Shown: piece after piece, positions 36,106-44,862 of the stretch
How the letters are laid out: every line of letters starts with the position of its first letter
How positions within the stretch are numbered: position 1 is the stretch's first letter
DNA from: Acidimicrobiia bacterium
GTDB taxonomy: Bacteria; Actinomycetota; Acidimicrobiia; Spongiisociales; UBA11373
Direction of reading: 5' to 3'
Length of the DNA: 64,000 bases
Assembly: GCA_016932695.1 (NCBI GenBank)
Contig: JAFGCH010000016.1
Coordinates: forward strand, 1 to 64,000
Translations under genes and position numbers: made by a program
Notes under the pieces: generated by a model
What the model saw: only the letters and a program-made list of their open reading frames with translations
Told to the model about the DNA's origin: nothing
Databases searched by the model: none

Positions 36106-37800
36106 TCACGGATTCATCGAGTAGGCGTCGCGCAAGGCGAACACCTGCCCCCACACCCGGCCGTAGCGCTCCGGGTCGGGGATGGGGCGGCGGATCATCT
36201 GCAGGCAGTGCTCCGCCTGGGCGGCAGTGGTGGTGGGCTTCCCCTGGAGGATGACGGCGAAGCGGGAGAAGTCGCGTACCAGCACGTCGAACACCTGGTC
36301 CACCAGGTCGGCCTCCACCCCGTAGATCTCGGCGTTCTCCAGGAACAACTGGGCGTACACCACCAGGGTGAAGATCTCCCCCAGGGCCAGCAGGAAGTCG
36401 ATGTCGGCCGCCTGCTCCTTGGTGGGGGTGGCCATCATCAGCATCTGCTCCAGCGCCCGGGTCTGCTCCTGGAACAGGCGCACGTTGGGCAGGTCGAACC
36501 GCTCGAAGATCGGCCGGAAGTCGTGGAAGCGGATCTTGCCCAGGCCCCGGGCCGGGCCCTGGTTGAAGAGGAAGGCGTCGTCGGCCGGGTCGTCGCGGCG
36601 GGGCACCGGGGGCAGGTCCACCGGGTGGAAGAAGTAGTTCTCCATGAACTTGACGATCAGGGCGATGTTGACGTGCACCGTGCCTTCGAGCTTGGGCAGG
36701 GCCCGGATGTCGCGGGCGGCCATCTCGAAGAAGGTGTCCTTCTCGAACCCCTTGGCGGCGATGACGTCCCACATGTGGTTGATGACGTCCTCCCCCTGGG
36801 TGGTGACCTTCATCTTGACCACCGGGTTGTACAGCAGGTAGCGCCGGTCGTCGGCCGAGGCGGAGCGCATGTAGTCGGCGGTGCGCAGGGCCACCAGCTT
36901 CATGGCTGCCAGACGGCAGTAGGCATCGGTGAAGAGCGCCTTCACGTGGGGGAAGTCGGTGACCGCCATGCCGTAGAGGTGCCGGTTGGCGGCGTGGTGG
37001 ATGGCCTCGTAGAAGGCGTGGGTGCAGATGCCGATGGAGGCCCAGCCCAGGTTGTACTTGCCGATGTTGACCGTGTTGAGGGCGGCGTCCCAGGCGGCGT
37101 CACCCCGCAGCAGGATGTCTTCGGGCCGCACCACGTAGTCGGCCAGTTCGTACTCGGCTACGAAGTTCTGGCTGTGTACCACGTTCTGCACGCAGGTGTA
37201 GCCGGGCCGAGCGGGGTCGGTGGCGAAGAAGCACCACTCGCCGGTGTCGGTGATCTTGGCGAAGGTGGACACCAGCGAGGCCTCGTTGCCGTTGCCGATG
37301 TAGTACTTGCGGCCGTTGGCCCGCCAGGTGCCGTCGCCCGCCGGGGTCATGGACATTTCGGTGGAGTACAGGTCGGCGCCGTGGGCTTTCTCCGAAAGGC
37401 CGTAAGCGAAAATGCCGCCCTCTTCCAGCAGCCGCCCCGTCTGCTGCTTGACCGCTTCGTTGTCGCTCATCCAGATGGGCCCCAGCCCCAGCACGCTGAC
37501 CTGCCAGGTGTACCAGTAGGGCAGGCCGTAGAAGCCCAGGATTTCGGCGAACTCGCAGATGCGCCAGGTGTCCCATCGGCAGTCGGGGGCGCCGTAGCCC
37601 GCTCGGGTGCACATGGTGGCGAAGAGGCGCTCCTGCCGGGCGAACTCCAGGAAGTCCCGGTACCACACCGCCGCCCGGTCGTCCTCCTTCACCTTCTGCA
37701 GGCCTTTGGCCTCGAAGAACTCCACCGTCCGGCGCATCACTTCGGCAGAGCGTGCGTCGGGATAGGGACGGTCGAGGTGACGAGGATTGAGGAGGGTCAT
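36106..37800 (-). CDS. Acyl-CoA dehydrogenase-like flavoprotein
   Basis: 564 residues, longer than the usual 380-400 but in the range of the large ACAD branch. FAD/acyl contacts are recognisable in IFAYGLSEKAHGADL and WRANGRKYYIGNGNEAS, followed by the helical C-terminal domain. A tail of about 130 residues beyond the ordinary fold is predicted helical. Start ATG 37800 with AGGAG upstream. It stands alone with no beta-oxidation partners, so the substrate is unknown. Confidence 0.85.
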   Translation of the reverse strand: MTLLNPRHLDRPYPDARSAEVMRRTVEFFEAKGLQKVKEDDRAAVWYRDFLEFARQERLFATMCTRAGYGAPDCRWDTWRICEFAEILGFYGLPYWYTWQVSVLGLGPIWMSDNEAVKQQTGRLLEEGGIFAYGLSEKAHGADLYSTEMSMTPAGDGTWRANGRKYYIGNGNEASLVSTFAKITDTGEWCFFATDPARPGYTCVQNVVHSQNFVAEYELADYVVRPEDILLRGDAAWDAALNTVNIGKYNLGWASIGICTHAFYEAIHHAANRHLYGMAVTDFPHVKALFTDAYCRLAAMKLVALRTADYMRSASADDRRYLLYNPVVKMKVTTQGEDVINHMWDVIAAKGFEKDTFFEMAARDIRALPKLEGTVHVNIALIVKFMENYFFHPVDLPPVPRRDDPADDAFLFNQGPARGLGKIRFHDFRPIFERFDLPNVRLFQEQTRALEQMLMMATPTKEQAADIDFLLALGEIFTLVVYAQLFLENAEIYGVEADLVDQVFDVLVRDFSRFAVILQGKPTTTAAQAEHCLQMIRRPIPDPERYGRVWGQVFALRDAYSMNP

Positions 37801-37913
37801 GGCTGCTCCTGGCTGGGTTCCGGCTTGCTGTGGAGGCTACCGGGCGGGAGGGCGCAGTGCCGGGGAGGCTCGGCCGCCGGCGCCGTGGGTACGATCTCTG
37901 CCGGGAGGTAGCG

Positions 37914-38303
37914 ATGGCCAAGGAGTACATCGCCGGTGTCTGCAACATCGGACCGGCGGAGACGGCAAGACGCCGGCGGGTGGGCGAGCGGGGAGCGCTG
38001 GCGGCGCTGGGCCTGCTGGTGCTGCTACGGCTGATCGGGGCGCCCCGCGCCTGGCGGCTGCTGGTGTTCTTCCCGGCGGCGGTGTCGGCCGCCGGCTACC
38101 TGCAGGCGGCGCGCCGCTTCTGCGCGGCCTACGGATGGAAGGGAGTGCTCAACTTCGGCGCGCTGGGCTCGGTGGAAGCGGTGGAGGAGGCTGAAGCCAG
38201 GGCGGAGGATCGCAAGCAGGCCTTGGCCATCGCCCGGCAGTCGGCGGCGATCGGCCTGGGCGTGGCGCTGCTGGCGGTGGTGGCCGGTGGCGGGCGCCGC
38301 TGA
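37914..38303 (+). CDS. Unrecognised membrane protein with CNIGPAE motif
   Basis: 129 residues from ATG 37914, GGGAGG five bases upstream. Opens KEYIAGVCNIGPAETARRRR, then two hydrophobic helices (about 28-44 and 49-66), a soluble stretch EAVEEAEARAEDRKQALAIARQSA and a last helix. The opening motif looks deliberately conserved, but I cannot name a family. Divergent from the dehydrogenase gene. Confidence 0.65.
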   Translation: MAKEYIAGVCNIGPAETARRRRVGERGALAALGLLVLLRLIGAPRAWRLLVFFPAAVSAAGYLQAARRFCAAYGWKGVLNFGALGSVEAVEEAEARAEDRKQALAIARQSAAIGLGVALLAVVAGGGRR

Positions 38304-38403
38304 GGCCTGGTTGCCGTTCGCCCTCAACGCGCCGGGCACGACTTCCCACCTTTCCGGGACCGACCGGTCCGAGGCCGGCGCGTCCCGCGGCTAGCGTCCG
38401 CCC

Positions 38404-39150
38404 ATGCCCATGCAGAGCCCCATCGACATCACCCGTGACGCCCTGGTTCCTCTAGAGCCCGGTCCCGCACCGCACTTCCACTACCCGGCGGCCCCCGTGC
38501 CTGCTGCCGTCCGCTTCGAGGCCAAGGACGGAGACCCCACGCCCGACGGGGTGGAGGTGGTCCCGGAGATAGTGGTGGTCCCTGCAGAGGGGGACGCTCG
38601 GGTGGAGTGGGGCGATGCCCTCTATCGGCTGCAGTCGTTCCACTGGCACACCCCGTCGGAGCACTGGCTCGGCGGCAGCCCCCTGCCCCTGGAACTGCAC
38701 CTGGTGCACCGGCGATCCGGGGACGGGGCCTTCCTGGTGGTGGGGGTGCTCTACCGGATTGGGGGGCACAATGCCGGGATCGCCCCGGCCTTCGGCCTCA
38801 TCGGGGGCTTCGACCCGGCGACCCTGGCTCCCGATCGGCCGCAGGAGGCCTCGGCGACTATCAGCCTCGCCGGCCTGCTGCCCGAGGGGCAGACGACCTA
38901 CCGCTACCCCGGGTCGCTGACCACGGCGCCCTTCAGCGAGGGGGTCTCCTGGGTGGTGTTCACCGAGTTGCCCGAGGCCTCGGCTGAACAGGTGGCCGCC
39001 CACGACCGCCTGGTGTCGGCTCCGACGCCTCTTTGCGGCGGCCGCCCCAACCCTCCGGGGAACGCCCGCCGGGTGCAGGATCCGGCCGGGCGACAGATCG
39101 CCACGGACCTGCCCCTGCCATCGGGCCCCGGCCGGGGATCGTCTTCCTAG
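38404..39150 (+). CDS. Alpha-type carbonic anhydrase without signal peptide
   Basis: CO2 hydration enzyme of the alpha class. Starts MPMQSPIDIT, so the family QSPI box is at the very N terminus and no signal peptide exists; 248 residues. Zinc His from FHWHTPSEH (first two ligands) and ELHLVH (third). Alpha enzymes in bacteria are usually exported, so this one seems cytoplasmic or is N-terminally shortened. TAGCGT six bases before the ATG supports a leaderless start here. Its stop and the next minus-strand stop share one CTAG. Confidence 0.9.
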   Translation: MPMQSPIDITRDALVPLEPGPAPHFHYPAAPVPAAVRFEAKDGDPTPDGVEVVPEIVVVPAEGDARVEWGDALYRLQSFHWHTPSEHWLGGSPLPLELHLVHRRSGDGAFLVVGVLYRIGGHNAGIAPAFGLIGGFDPATLAPDRPQEASATISLAGLLPEGQTTYRYPGSLTTAPFSEGVSWVVFTELPEASAEQVAAHDRLVSAPTPLCGGRPNPPGNARRVQDPAGRQIATDLPLPSGPGRGSSS

Positions 39151-39749
39151 GGCAGCAGCCTCCAGGCCTCCACCCAGGCGAGGCCTTCCTCCAGGCCGAG
39201 GCTCCCCCTAAAGGAGGCCTCGAAGTACTGGCCTTCCTCCTGCCACTGCACCGCGCCCATGTCGCCGTCCTCGCCGGCGCAGGCGTCGGGGTCGTCGCGG
39301 AAGGTGAGGGTGGCGAAGTCCGAGGGGCAGTCGGCGGTGCCGACGAAGCTCCGGATCAGCACGATCGTGTCGTTGCCAGTCTGGATGTTCAGGGTGATGC
39401 TGGTGCTGCCGGCGAACGTCGCCCCGCTGCCCCAGCCGAAACTCATGGAGTCGGCCAGGGCGGTGGTCTCCTCACCGGTGGGCGAAGGGGAGTCGGGGAT
39501 CATCAGCACCGCCCCCAGTTCCTCCAACCCGGCCACCAGTTCCGCCTCGGTGGCGGCGTCGGGGGATTCCGCCGGGGTCCATTCCACCCAGCTGATGGGC
39601 CCGGGGAGGGGGACGGTGCCGGTGACGCCGGGGGCGCTTGGGTCCAGCGTGCCGGTGCTGTCGGCGGAGGTATCCCTGCTGTCGTCGCCGCAGGCCGCCA
39701 GAGCCATGACGGCCACGACGAGTGCGGTCAGGGCCGTGCGGTACTTCAT
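39147..39749 (-). CDS. Lipoprotein of unknown function
   Basis: 200 residues, lipobox MALAAC (Cys20), then a Ser/Thr/Asp linker and a mixed alpha-beta domain with two Cys (TADCPSDFATLTF, DDPDACAGEDGD) that could pair. TATCGT 7 nt before the ATG indicates leaderless expression. No family recognised. Confidence 0.75.
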   Translation of the reverse strand: MKYRTALTALVVAVMALAACGDDSRDTSADSTGTLDPSAPGVTGTVPLPGPISWVEWTPAESPDAATEAELVAGLEELGAVLMIPDSPSPTGEETTALADSMSFGWGSGATFAGSTSITLNIQTGNDTIVLIRSFVGTADCPSDFATLTFRDDPDACAGEDGDMGAVQWQEEGQYFEASFRGSLGLEEGLAWVEAWRLLP

Positions 39750-39790
39750 GACCGCGACGATACGCCGCGGCGAGGCGATCTGCAGGAAGG

Positions 39791-39863
39791 TGCCCCCGGC
39801 AGGATTCGAACCTGCGACACACGGTTTAGGAAACCGCTGCTCTATCCCCTGAGCTACGAGGGC
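39791..39863 (-). tRNA. tRNA-Arg (anticodon CCT)
   Basis: Minus strand: acceptor GCCCTCG/CGGGGGC with one G-T pair, AGCTCAG D arm, loop TTCCTAA giving anticodon CCT (AGG codon, Arg), GGTTCGA T arm. CCA not encoded. It lies between a lipoprotein gene and the DksA-like gene. Confidence 0.95.
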
Positions 39864-39905
39864 GGGGTCTCGCCTGATCGAGTGTAGAAACCCGACCGGC
39901 TCCCT

Positions 39906-40292
39906 TCAGGCGTGGTCGACGCAGCGGGTGGCCCAAGGGCGGGCTTCCAGGCGTTCGGGGGCGATCTCAACGCCGCACGCGTCGCATCGGCCGTAGGTTC
40001 CCTCGGCAAGCTTCTCCTGAGCCCGCTTCACGTCGGTGAGCATCGCCTGCAGCTTCTCCTCGGCCGACACCGCGGTGATCCGGTCGACGGCTTGGCTGGT
40101 GCCCTCGCCCACGCGCTTGCCGAAGCCGATCGACCCCGGCTCCGGGGGTCGGCGCAGCACTTCGAGTTGCTCTTCCAGCGAGGCTCGCTTGGCGGCTAGT
40201 TCTGCGGCAGGATCGTGCGCCACCAACCCATCCTCGTCCTTAGCCCGGGACTCGTCCAGAGGTAGGCTCCCGGCGAGAGCAGTGGCGAGCAC
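39906..40292 (-). CDS. DksA/TraR-type zinc finger protein
   Basis: 128 residues: coiled-coil segment (ELAAKRASLEEQLEVLRR, VDRITAVSAEEKLQAMLTDVKRAQEKL) and C-terminal zinc finger, CDACG then CVDH, so the last ligand is His in place of Cys. Acts on RNA polymerase in better-known relatives. GTG start at 40292 is uncertain; GTG at 40223 is possible. Divergent from the C45 gene with 10 bp between start codons. Confidence 0.82.
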   Translation of the reverse strand: MLATALAGSLPLDESRAKDEDGLVAHDPAAELAAKRASLEEQLEVLRRPPEPGSIGFGKRVGEGTSQAVDRITAVSAEEKLQAMLTDVKRAQEKLAEGTYGRCDACGVEIAPERLEARPWATRCVDHA

Positions 40293-40302
40293 GGCCGACC
40301 GA

Positions 40303-41412
40303 ATGGAGATTGCGCCTCTCCTCCTGGAGGGCGGCCCCTACGAGCGTGGGCTGGTCCACGGCGAGAGCCTGCGCCGGCCCATTGCCGAACTCCTGGAGCG
40401 CTGGAAGGAAGCGCTCGCCGAGGACTTCGCCATGGATGCCGACGAGGCCATCGGTCGCTTCCTGGCAGGCACCGGCTTCCCGGATGCCATCGGCCGGCAC
40501 ACCCCCGGCCTGCTCGAAGAGGTGCGGGGCATCGCCGCCGGGGCGGGGCAGCCCTACGAGACCATGCTCGCCTTCCAGTACCTCGACGAGTTCTGGGCGG
40601 GGCGAGAGGTGATCACGGAAGGGCACTGCACCAGCATCGGCCTCGATCCGCGCCCGGGGGAGCCGGCCTGGCTGGCGCAGAACATGGACCTCGAGTCCTT
40701 CCGCGACGGCTATCAGGTGATCCTGCGGCTGAATCCTTCCGGAGCCGAGCCGGAGGCCCTCGTCCTGACCAACGCCGGGATGATCGGGCTCAACGGGGTG
40801 AACGCCGGCGGCTTAGGTATCTGCTGCAACACCCTCATCGACTGCAACAGCCGGCTCGACGGGCTGCCGGTCGCCTGCGTGGTGCGCGGCGTCCTCGCCC
40901 AGCCCGACCCGGGGGCAGCCGAAGCCTTCCTGCGGCGCATCCCCCACGCCTGCGGGCAGAACTACCTGGTCGGCGATCCGCAACGCATCGTCGATCTGGA
41001 GTGCTCGGCGAACCAGGTCACCCCGTACCGGTCGGATACGATCGGTGGGGCCGTCTGGCACGCCAACCTGCCCCTGGCGAACACGGACACCCGGCCGGGC
41101 TGCGCTGAGACGTCGACGCGCGCCGAGAAGAGCCCGCACCGCATCGACAGCGAGGCCCGCTTCGACTCCGTGGCCCGCCAACTGCAGCAGGCCGTTTCTG
41201 CCCCGCGCCTCGACATCCTGAAGCGGATCCTGGCCTCTCAGGATCCGCCGGAGAACCCGATCTGCAGCTTGAAGACCGGCCCCGGGTTCCACGCCCGGGT
41301 GAGCATGTTCTCCTTCGCGGTGACCATCATGGAGTTGTCCGCCCGCCCGGCGCTGCACGCCAGCTTCACCCCAGGCGACACCGGCTCCTACACCCGGCTC
41401 GGCTTCGAGTGA
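40303..41412 (+). CDS. C45-family acyltransferase/amidase (Ntn hydrolase)
   Basis: 369 residues matching the C45 (acyl-CoA:6-aminopenicillanate acyltransferase-like) family. The nucleophile is Cys109 in EGHCTSIGL, expected to be exposed by self-cleavage. Other landmarks: WLAQNMDLE and GLNGVNAGGLGICCNTL. The natural substrate of most actinobacterial members is unknown. ATG 40303. Confidence 0.85.
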   Translation: MEIAPLLLEGGPYERGLVHGESLRRPIAELLERWKEALAEDFAMDADEAIGRFLAGTGFPDAIGRHTPGLLEEVRGIAAGAGQPYETMLAFQYLDEFWAGREVITEGHCTSIGLDPRPGEPAWLAQNMDLESFRDGYQVILRLNPSGAEPEALVLTNAGMIGLNGVNAGGLGICCNTLIDCNSRLDGLPVACVVRGVLAQPDPGAAEAFLRRIPHACGQNYLVGDPQRIVDLECSANQVTPYRSDTIGGAVWHANLPLANTDTRPGCAETSTRAEKSPHRIDSEARFDSVARQLQQAVSAPRLDILKRILASQDPPENPICSLKTGPGFHARVSMFSFAVTIMELSARPALHASFTPGDTGSYTRLGFE

Positions 41413-41446
41413 CGGCCCGCGACGGGGAGGCCACAGCCCGAGCCGG

Positions 41447-41664
41447 CTACTCCTCGTAGCCCGACTGGGCCAGTTGCCGGGCGGCGCTCAGCCGGCCGGT
41501 GGTGGTGTAGGAGATCATGGCTTCGAAAGAGCTGCCGGTGCCCACCGGGGGGTACATGAGGTCGGAGGCGTCGAAGCGCACCACGTCTGCTGCCGCCACG
41601 AGGGCGTTCCAAACGCGGGCGCCGTCGAGATGCAGCAGCAGGCCGTTGCGATTGCTGGAGGCCC
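41447..41664 (-). pseudogene. Remnant with threonine-aldolase-like motif
   Basis: Minus-strand frame with coding-like third positions (mostly G/C) ending at TAG 41447. It contains LLLHLDGARVWNALVAAAD, a good match to the core of threonine aldolase/beta-eliminating lyases, but no N-terminal half precedes it and what follows does not fit the family. No start codon or ribosome site is convincing. Interpreted as a gene fragment; the 41413-42066 stretch otherwise lacks an intact gene. Confidence 0.5.
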
Positions 41665-41668
41665 GCAG

Positions 41669-41917
41669 CGACCCGGCGACCTGCAACAGCGCACCGGGCT
41701 GTCCAGCGGCGGGGTCACCAAGGTGGTGGACCGCCTGGAGAAGAAGGGGCTGGTGAGCCGGGACTACGGCGGTGTCGTGGGGGACCGTCGAGGAGTGCTC
41801 GTATCCCTGACTGATCTGGGGCGGCAACGCATCCGGGCGATGACGGAGGCCTTGGGTGCCCACCTGCCGCAATCGGCGGGCTTGGTGCGAGAACTGGATC
41901 GACTGCTGCAGGGCTGA
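41669..41917 (+). pseudogene. C-terminal fragment of a MarR-family regulator
   Basis: The frame ending at the TGA 41915 reads DLQQRTGLSSGGVTKVVDRLEKKGLVSRDY-like winged-helix DNA-binding helix and wing, ending ELDRLLQG. No start and no N-terminal dimerisation part are present in this frame. In the frame one base off, LRLLEARSDP directly precedes, so a single missing G near 41674 would extend it. Either a sequencing slip or a decayed gene. Confidence 0.7.
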
Positions 41918-42066
41918 GCGGTCGCGGCAACACGGCGTGCCGCTCGGGTCGCCGGCCATCCGGGCCGCCATCCGGGACAATCCGGAGGGCCCTCTCATCC
42001 CGGGGGCCCGTACCCTGCCGGGGCACGGTTCTCGAGGCGGGTGCCCTATCAGCGGGAGGTCGGCCA

Positions 42067-42861
42067 ATGGCGGATGAATCCCATTCCGGCGAACGGCCCC
42101 TGTGGCCGTACATCGTGGGAGCTCTGGTCTTGGGGCTATTGGTGGTGGGCTTCTTCTTCATCAGGGACTTGATCGCCTTCGGCCGGCCCGCTCCCGAGTT
42201 CCCCTCTCTGGCCGACCAGCCCGACCCTGCGCTACACGGCACCGTGGCGTACTTCGCCATGGTGGGCGACCCGAAGACCCAGATCGACAGCGGCTGTGTG
42301 CGGGTGATCGCCGCCTCGGGCGCCGAGTCGAAGGATGTGCTCTGCCTGTCCGACGCGGGGTCCGATACCGGTCCCCAGCTCGCCTTCTTGCCCGACGGGC
42401 GGCTCGAGGTGACGATGTTCTCCTGGCCCGTCGATCAACCGCTGGTGGTCGCGTGGCAGAAGATCGTCGACGTGCGCACCGGGGCAGTCGAGGAGGTCCC
42501 CGCGGGGCAGCCCCCGGCGGCGCCCTCTGCCCAGGGCGCCACGGTGACCCCGGCGGGTGAGCAGATCATCGCCCGCACCGGGGGCAATGAGGCGGAACTG
42601 GCGCTGGTCTCTGCGGATGGGGCTGCCCGCACCCTGTGGTCGGCTGAGGTGAGCCCCGAGTACTCCATCCGGGCGATCTGGGCCCCCAACTGGGAGTGGG
42701 TGCTGGCCTACGACGGCCGGCTCCTCGTGGCCACCGTTGACGACCCGGCGGTGATCCGGGTGCTGGTGGCCGAACCCGCCGGGCTGGGCGGCTGGGGTAG
42801 TACCGAGCCCCGTATGGCGACCTACGCCGTCACCGAGGTGGATCTGGTAGGAACGGGCTGA
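42067..42861 (+). CDS. Membrane-anchored beta-rich protein of unknown function
   Basis: 264 residues. N-terminal helix (about 14-33: YIVGALVLGLLVVGFFFIRD) anchors an extracellular beta-rich domain with TMFSWPVDQPLVVAWQKIVDV, suggestive of a small propeller-like or WD-type fold. GGGAGGTC precedes the ATG. No family recognised. Confidence 0.75.
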   Translation: MADESHSGERPLWPYIVGALVLGLLVVGFFFIRDLIAFGRPAPEFPSLADQPDPALHGTVAYFAMVGDPKTQIDSGCVRVIAASGAESKDVLCLSDAGSDTGPQLAFLPDGRLEVTMFSWPVDQPLVVAWQKIVDVRTGAVEEVPAGQPPAAPSAQGATVTPAGEQIIARTGGNEAELALVSADGAARTLWSAEVSPEYSIRAIWAPNWEWVLAYDGRLLVATVDDPAVIRVLVAEPAGLGGWGSTEPRMATYAVTEVDLVGTG

Positions 42862-42870
42862 TACGTCTCA

Positions 42871-43776
42871 CTAGGAATGGCCCGGCTCGAGTTGGGACGC
42901 GAGCCAGCGCCGCAGGGAGGGGCTCATCGGGAGCCCCTCCCGCTGCTGCGGGTCGAACAGGACCTCCTCGAAGCGCGCGGTGGCCAGGTCATCGATGAGG
43001 CCGGGACGCAGCGATGCGGGCACCTCGCCGTGGAGGTGGAGGGGGTAGTTGTAGCCGGGGCCTAGGTCGGCCATCTCCGCGGGATCGAGGGTGGCGAGGG
43101 CGACCGCGGTGAGCACCGCCTGATGGAGAAACAGCAAGTGGCGCTCACTGTGTTCGCACCAGGCGCCCAGCTCCTGATCCTGCCGGGCGGCCCGCAGCCC
43201 CCGATCCCAGGCGGCCAGGAGGCCGCGCTCGGGGCGCACCACCAGCAGACCGGCGTTCAGGTAGGGGCAGATGCGCTCGCCGACACTGGTGGTCATGGGG
43301 AACTGCCGGTCCTCGGGAACTCCGCACACCTGCCAGATGCGGCTCCAGAAACCGTCCGGCGGCCGGCCCCATTCGGTGCCGATGAGCCGATGGTGCACCG
43401 GGCGGTACCCCAGGGCCGCGCTCGCGGCGAGCAGGAAAGCCGAGGGCTCGCGCAGCACCAGGGTGTCGCGGTCCAACCAGGCGAGGAGCGCGGTGTCGGC
43501 CGACGCGCTCTCGACCGCCGCTGCCGCCGCCACCTTGCGCCCGAACGGCACCTCGCCCGCCGGGCTCTCGATGGTCAGGGGCAGGAGATCGACCCGCAGC
43601 CGGGCCAGGTCGGGACCGACGTCTCCTTCTACCCGGTCGAGACCTTCGGGGACGAACACCCGGATGGGGGCCTCGGCCAGCGCGCCGCCGAAGACGCGGA
43701 TGCCGGTGGCCAGCAAGGCCGCCTGGCGGGCGGGTAGCCCGGGAACGGCGAGGGTGGCAAAGGCGAGACGGGTCAC
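42871..43776 (-). CDS. Putative GT-A-fold glycosyltransferase-like protein
   Basis: 301 residues from GTG 43776. AWLDRDTLVL resembles a DxD metal-sugar motif and CPYLNAGLLVVRPERGLLAAW the following acceptor loop of GT-A enzymes. No signal peptide. Donor and acceptor are unknown and the family call rests on these two motifs. CATACT lies six bases before the start, comparable to the vapB box. Confidence 0.55.
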   Translation of the reverse strand: MTRLAFATLAVPGLPARQAALLATGIRVFGGALAEAPIRVFVPEGLDRVEGDVGPDLARLRVDLLPLTIESPAGEVPFGRKVAAAAAVESASADTALLAWLDRDTLVLREPSAFLLAASAALGYRPVHHRLIGTEWGRPPDGFWSRIWQVCGVPEDRQFPMTTSVGERICPYLNAGLLVVRPERGLLAAWDRGLRAARQDQELGAWCEHSERHLLFLHQAVLTAVALATLDPAEMADLGPGYNYPLHLHGEVPASLRPGLIDDLATARFEEVLFDPQQREGLPMSPSLRRWLASQLEPGHS

Positions 43777-43920
43777 GGGGGCAGTATGACCGGGAGCCGG
43801 CGTCGTCGCCGTAACGCCGGGTCGCGGGGCGCAACCGTCCGCTGGGTGATGCTTCGGGTGCAGGGGCGATACAGTGCCTGCCGGCGGCGCCACGCCGCCG
43901 CATCATCAAAAGGTGCACCC

Positions 43921-44775
43921 ATGACCTTCCGACGCGATGCCCGCCTCGACACCAGCCAGGTGCATGATCGCCGCGGGATGAGTACCCGCACCGGAGTGGC
44001 CGCCGGGGGCGGCCTTCTGGCCGTCATCGCCGTCCTCGTCACCCTGTTCATGGGGGGCGACCCGTCGCAGTTGATGGCGGGGCTCAACGGCGAGACGGTG
44101 GGGGAGCAGGCTACGAACGACCTGTCGGAAGAGTGCCGGACCGGGGCCGACGCCAACGCCCGCGACGACTGCCGTATCGTCGGCTACGTGAACAGCGTGC
44201 AGGCCTACTGGGGCGGCGTGGTGCAGGGCTACCGAATGGCGCCGACCACCTTCTACACCGAAGGGGTGAGCACCGGCTGCGGCTACGCCACCAGTGCGGT
44301 GGGCCCGTTCTACTGCCCCAACGACCAGAGCATCTACATCGACCTGGGGTTCTTCGATGAACTGCAGAACCGTTTCGGCGCCCAGGGTGGTCCTTTCGCA
44401 GAGGCCTACGTGATAGCCCACGAGTACGGGCACCACGTGCAGAACCTCGTCGGCATCCTGCAGAGCGCCGGGCAGGGCGCGGGCGCCGAGGGAGAGGCGG
44501 TGCGCACCGAACTCCAGGCCGACTGCTTCGCCGGGGTGTGGGCCTACCACGCCGTGGCCACCGGCTACCTGGAGCCGATCACCCAGGAGCAGGTCAACCA
44601 GGCGCTCGACGCGGCCGCCGCGGTGGGCGACGACCGCATCCAGGAGCATCTGCAGGGGCGGGTAACCCCGGAGAACTGGACCCACGGGTCGTCGGTGCAG
44701 CGCCAGACCTGGTTCCGGGTCGGCTACGACACCGGCGACCCCAACGCTTGCGACACCTTCGACGCCGACATCTGA
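43921..44775 (+). CDS. Neutral zinc metallopeptidase (YpfJ-like)
   Basis: 284 residues. One helix (about 26-42) after a short basic head anchors an extracellular zincin domain with HEYGHH at 167-172 (HExxH) and downstream TELQADCFAGVWAYH supplying the third-ligand Glu/Asp region. Cysteines flank the core. Family substrate unknown. Confidence 0.9.
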   Translation: MTFRRDARLDTSQVHDRRGMSTRTGVAAGGGLLAVIAVLVTLFMGGDPSQLMAGLNGETVGEQATNDLSEECRTGADANARDDCRIVGYVNSVQAYWGGVVQGYRMAPTTFYTEGVSTGCGYATSAVGPFYCPNDQSIYIDLGFFDELQNRFGAQGGPFAEAYVIAHEYGHHVQNLVGILQSAGQGAGAEGEAVRTELQADCFAGVWAYHAVATGYLEPITQEQVNQALDAAAAVGDDRIQEHLQGRVTPENWTHGSSVQRQTWFRVGYDTGDPNACDTFDADI

Positions 44776-44862
44776 GCCGGCGGGCGATCACTCCGGCGGC
44801 GGCGCTCCCACTCCACGGCGGAGCAGTTTGACGGCCGAGGAAGTCCGTCCGGGGAGGATGCG

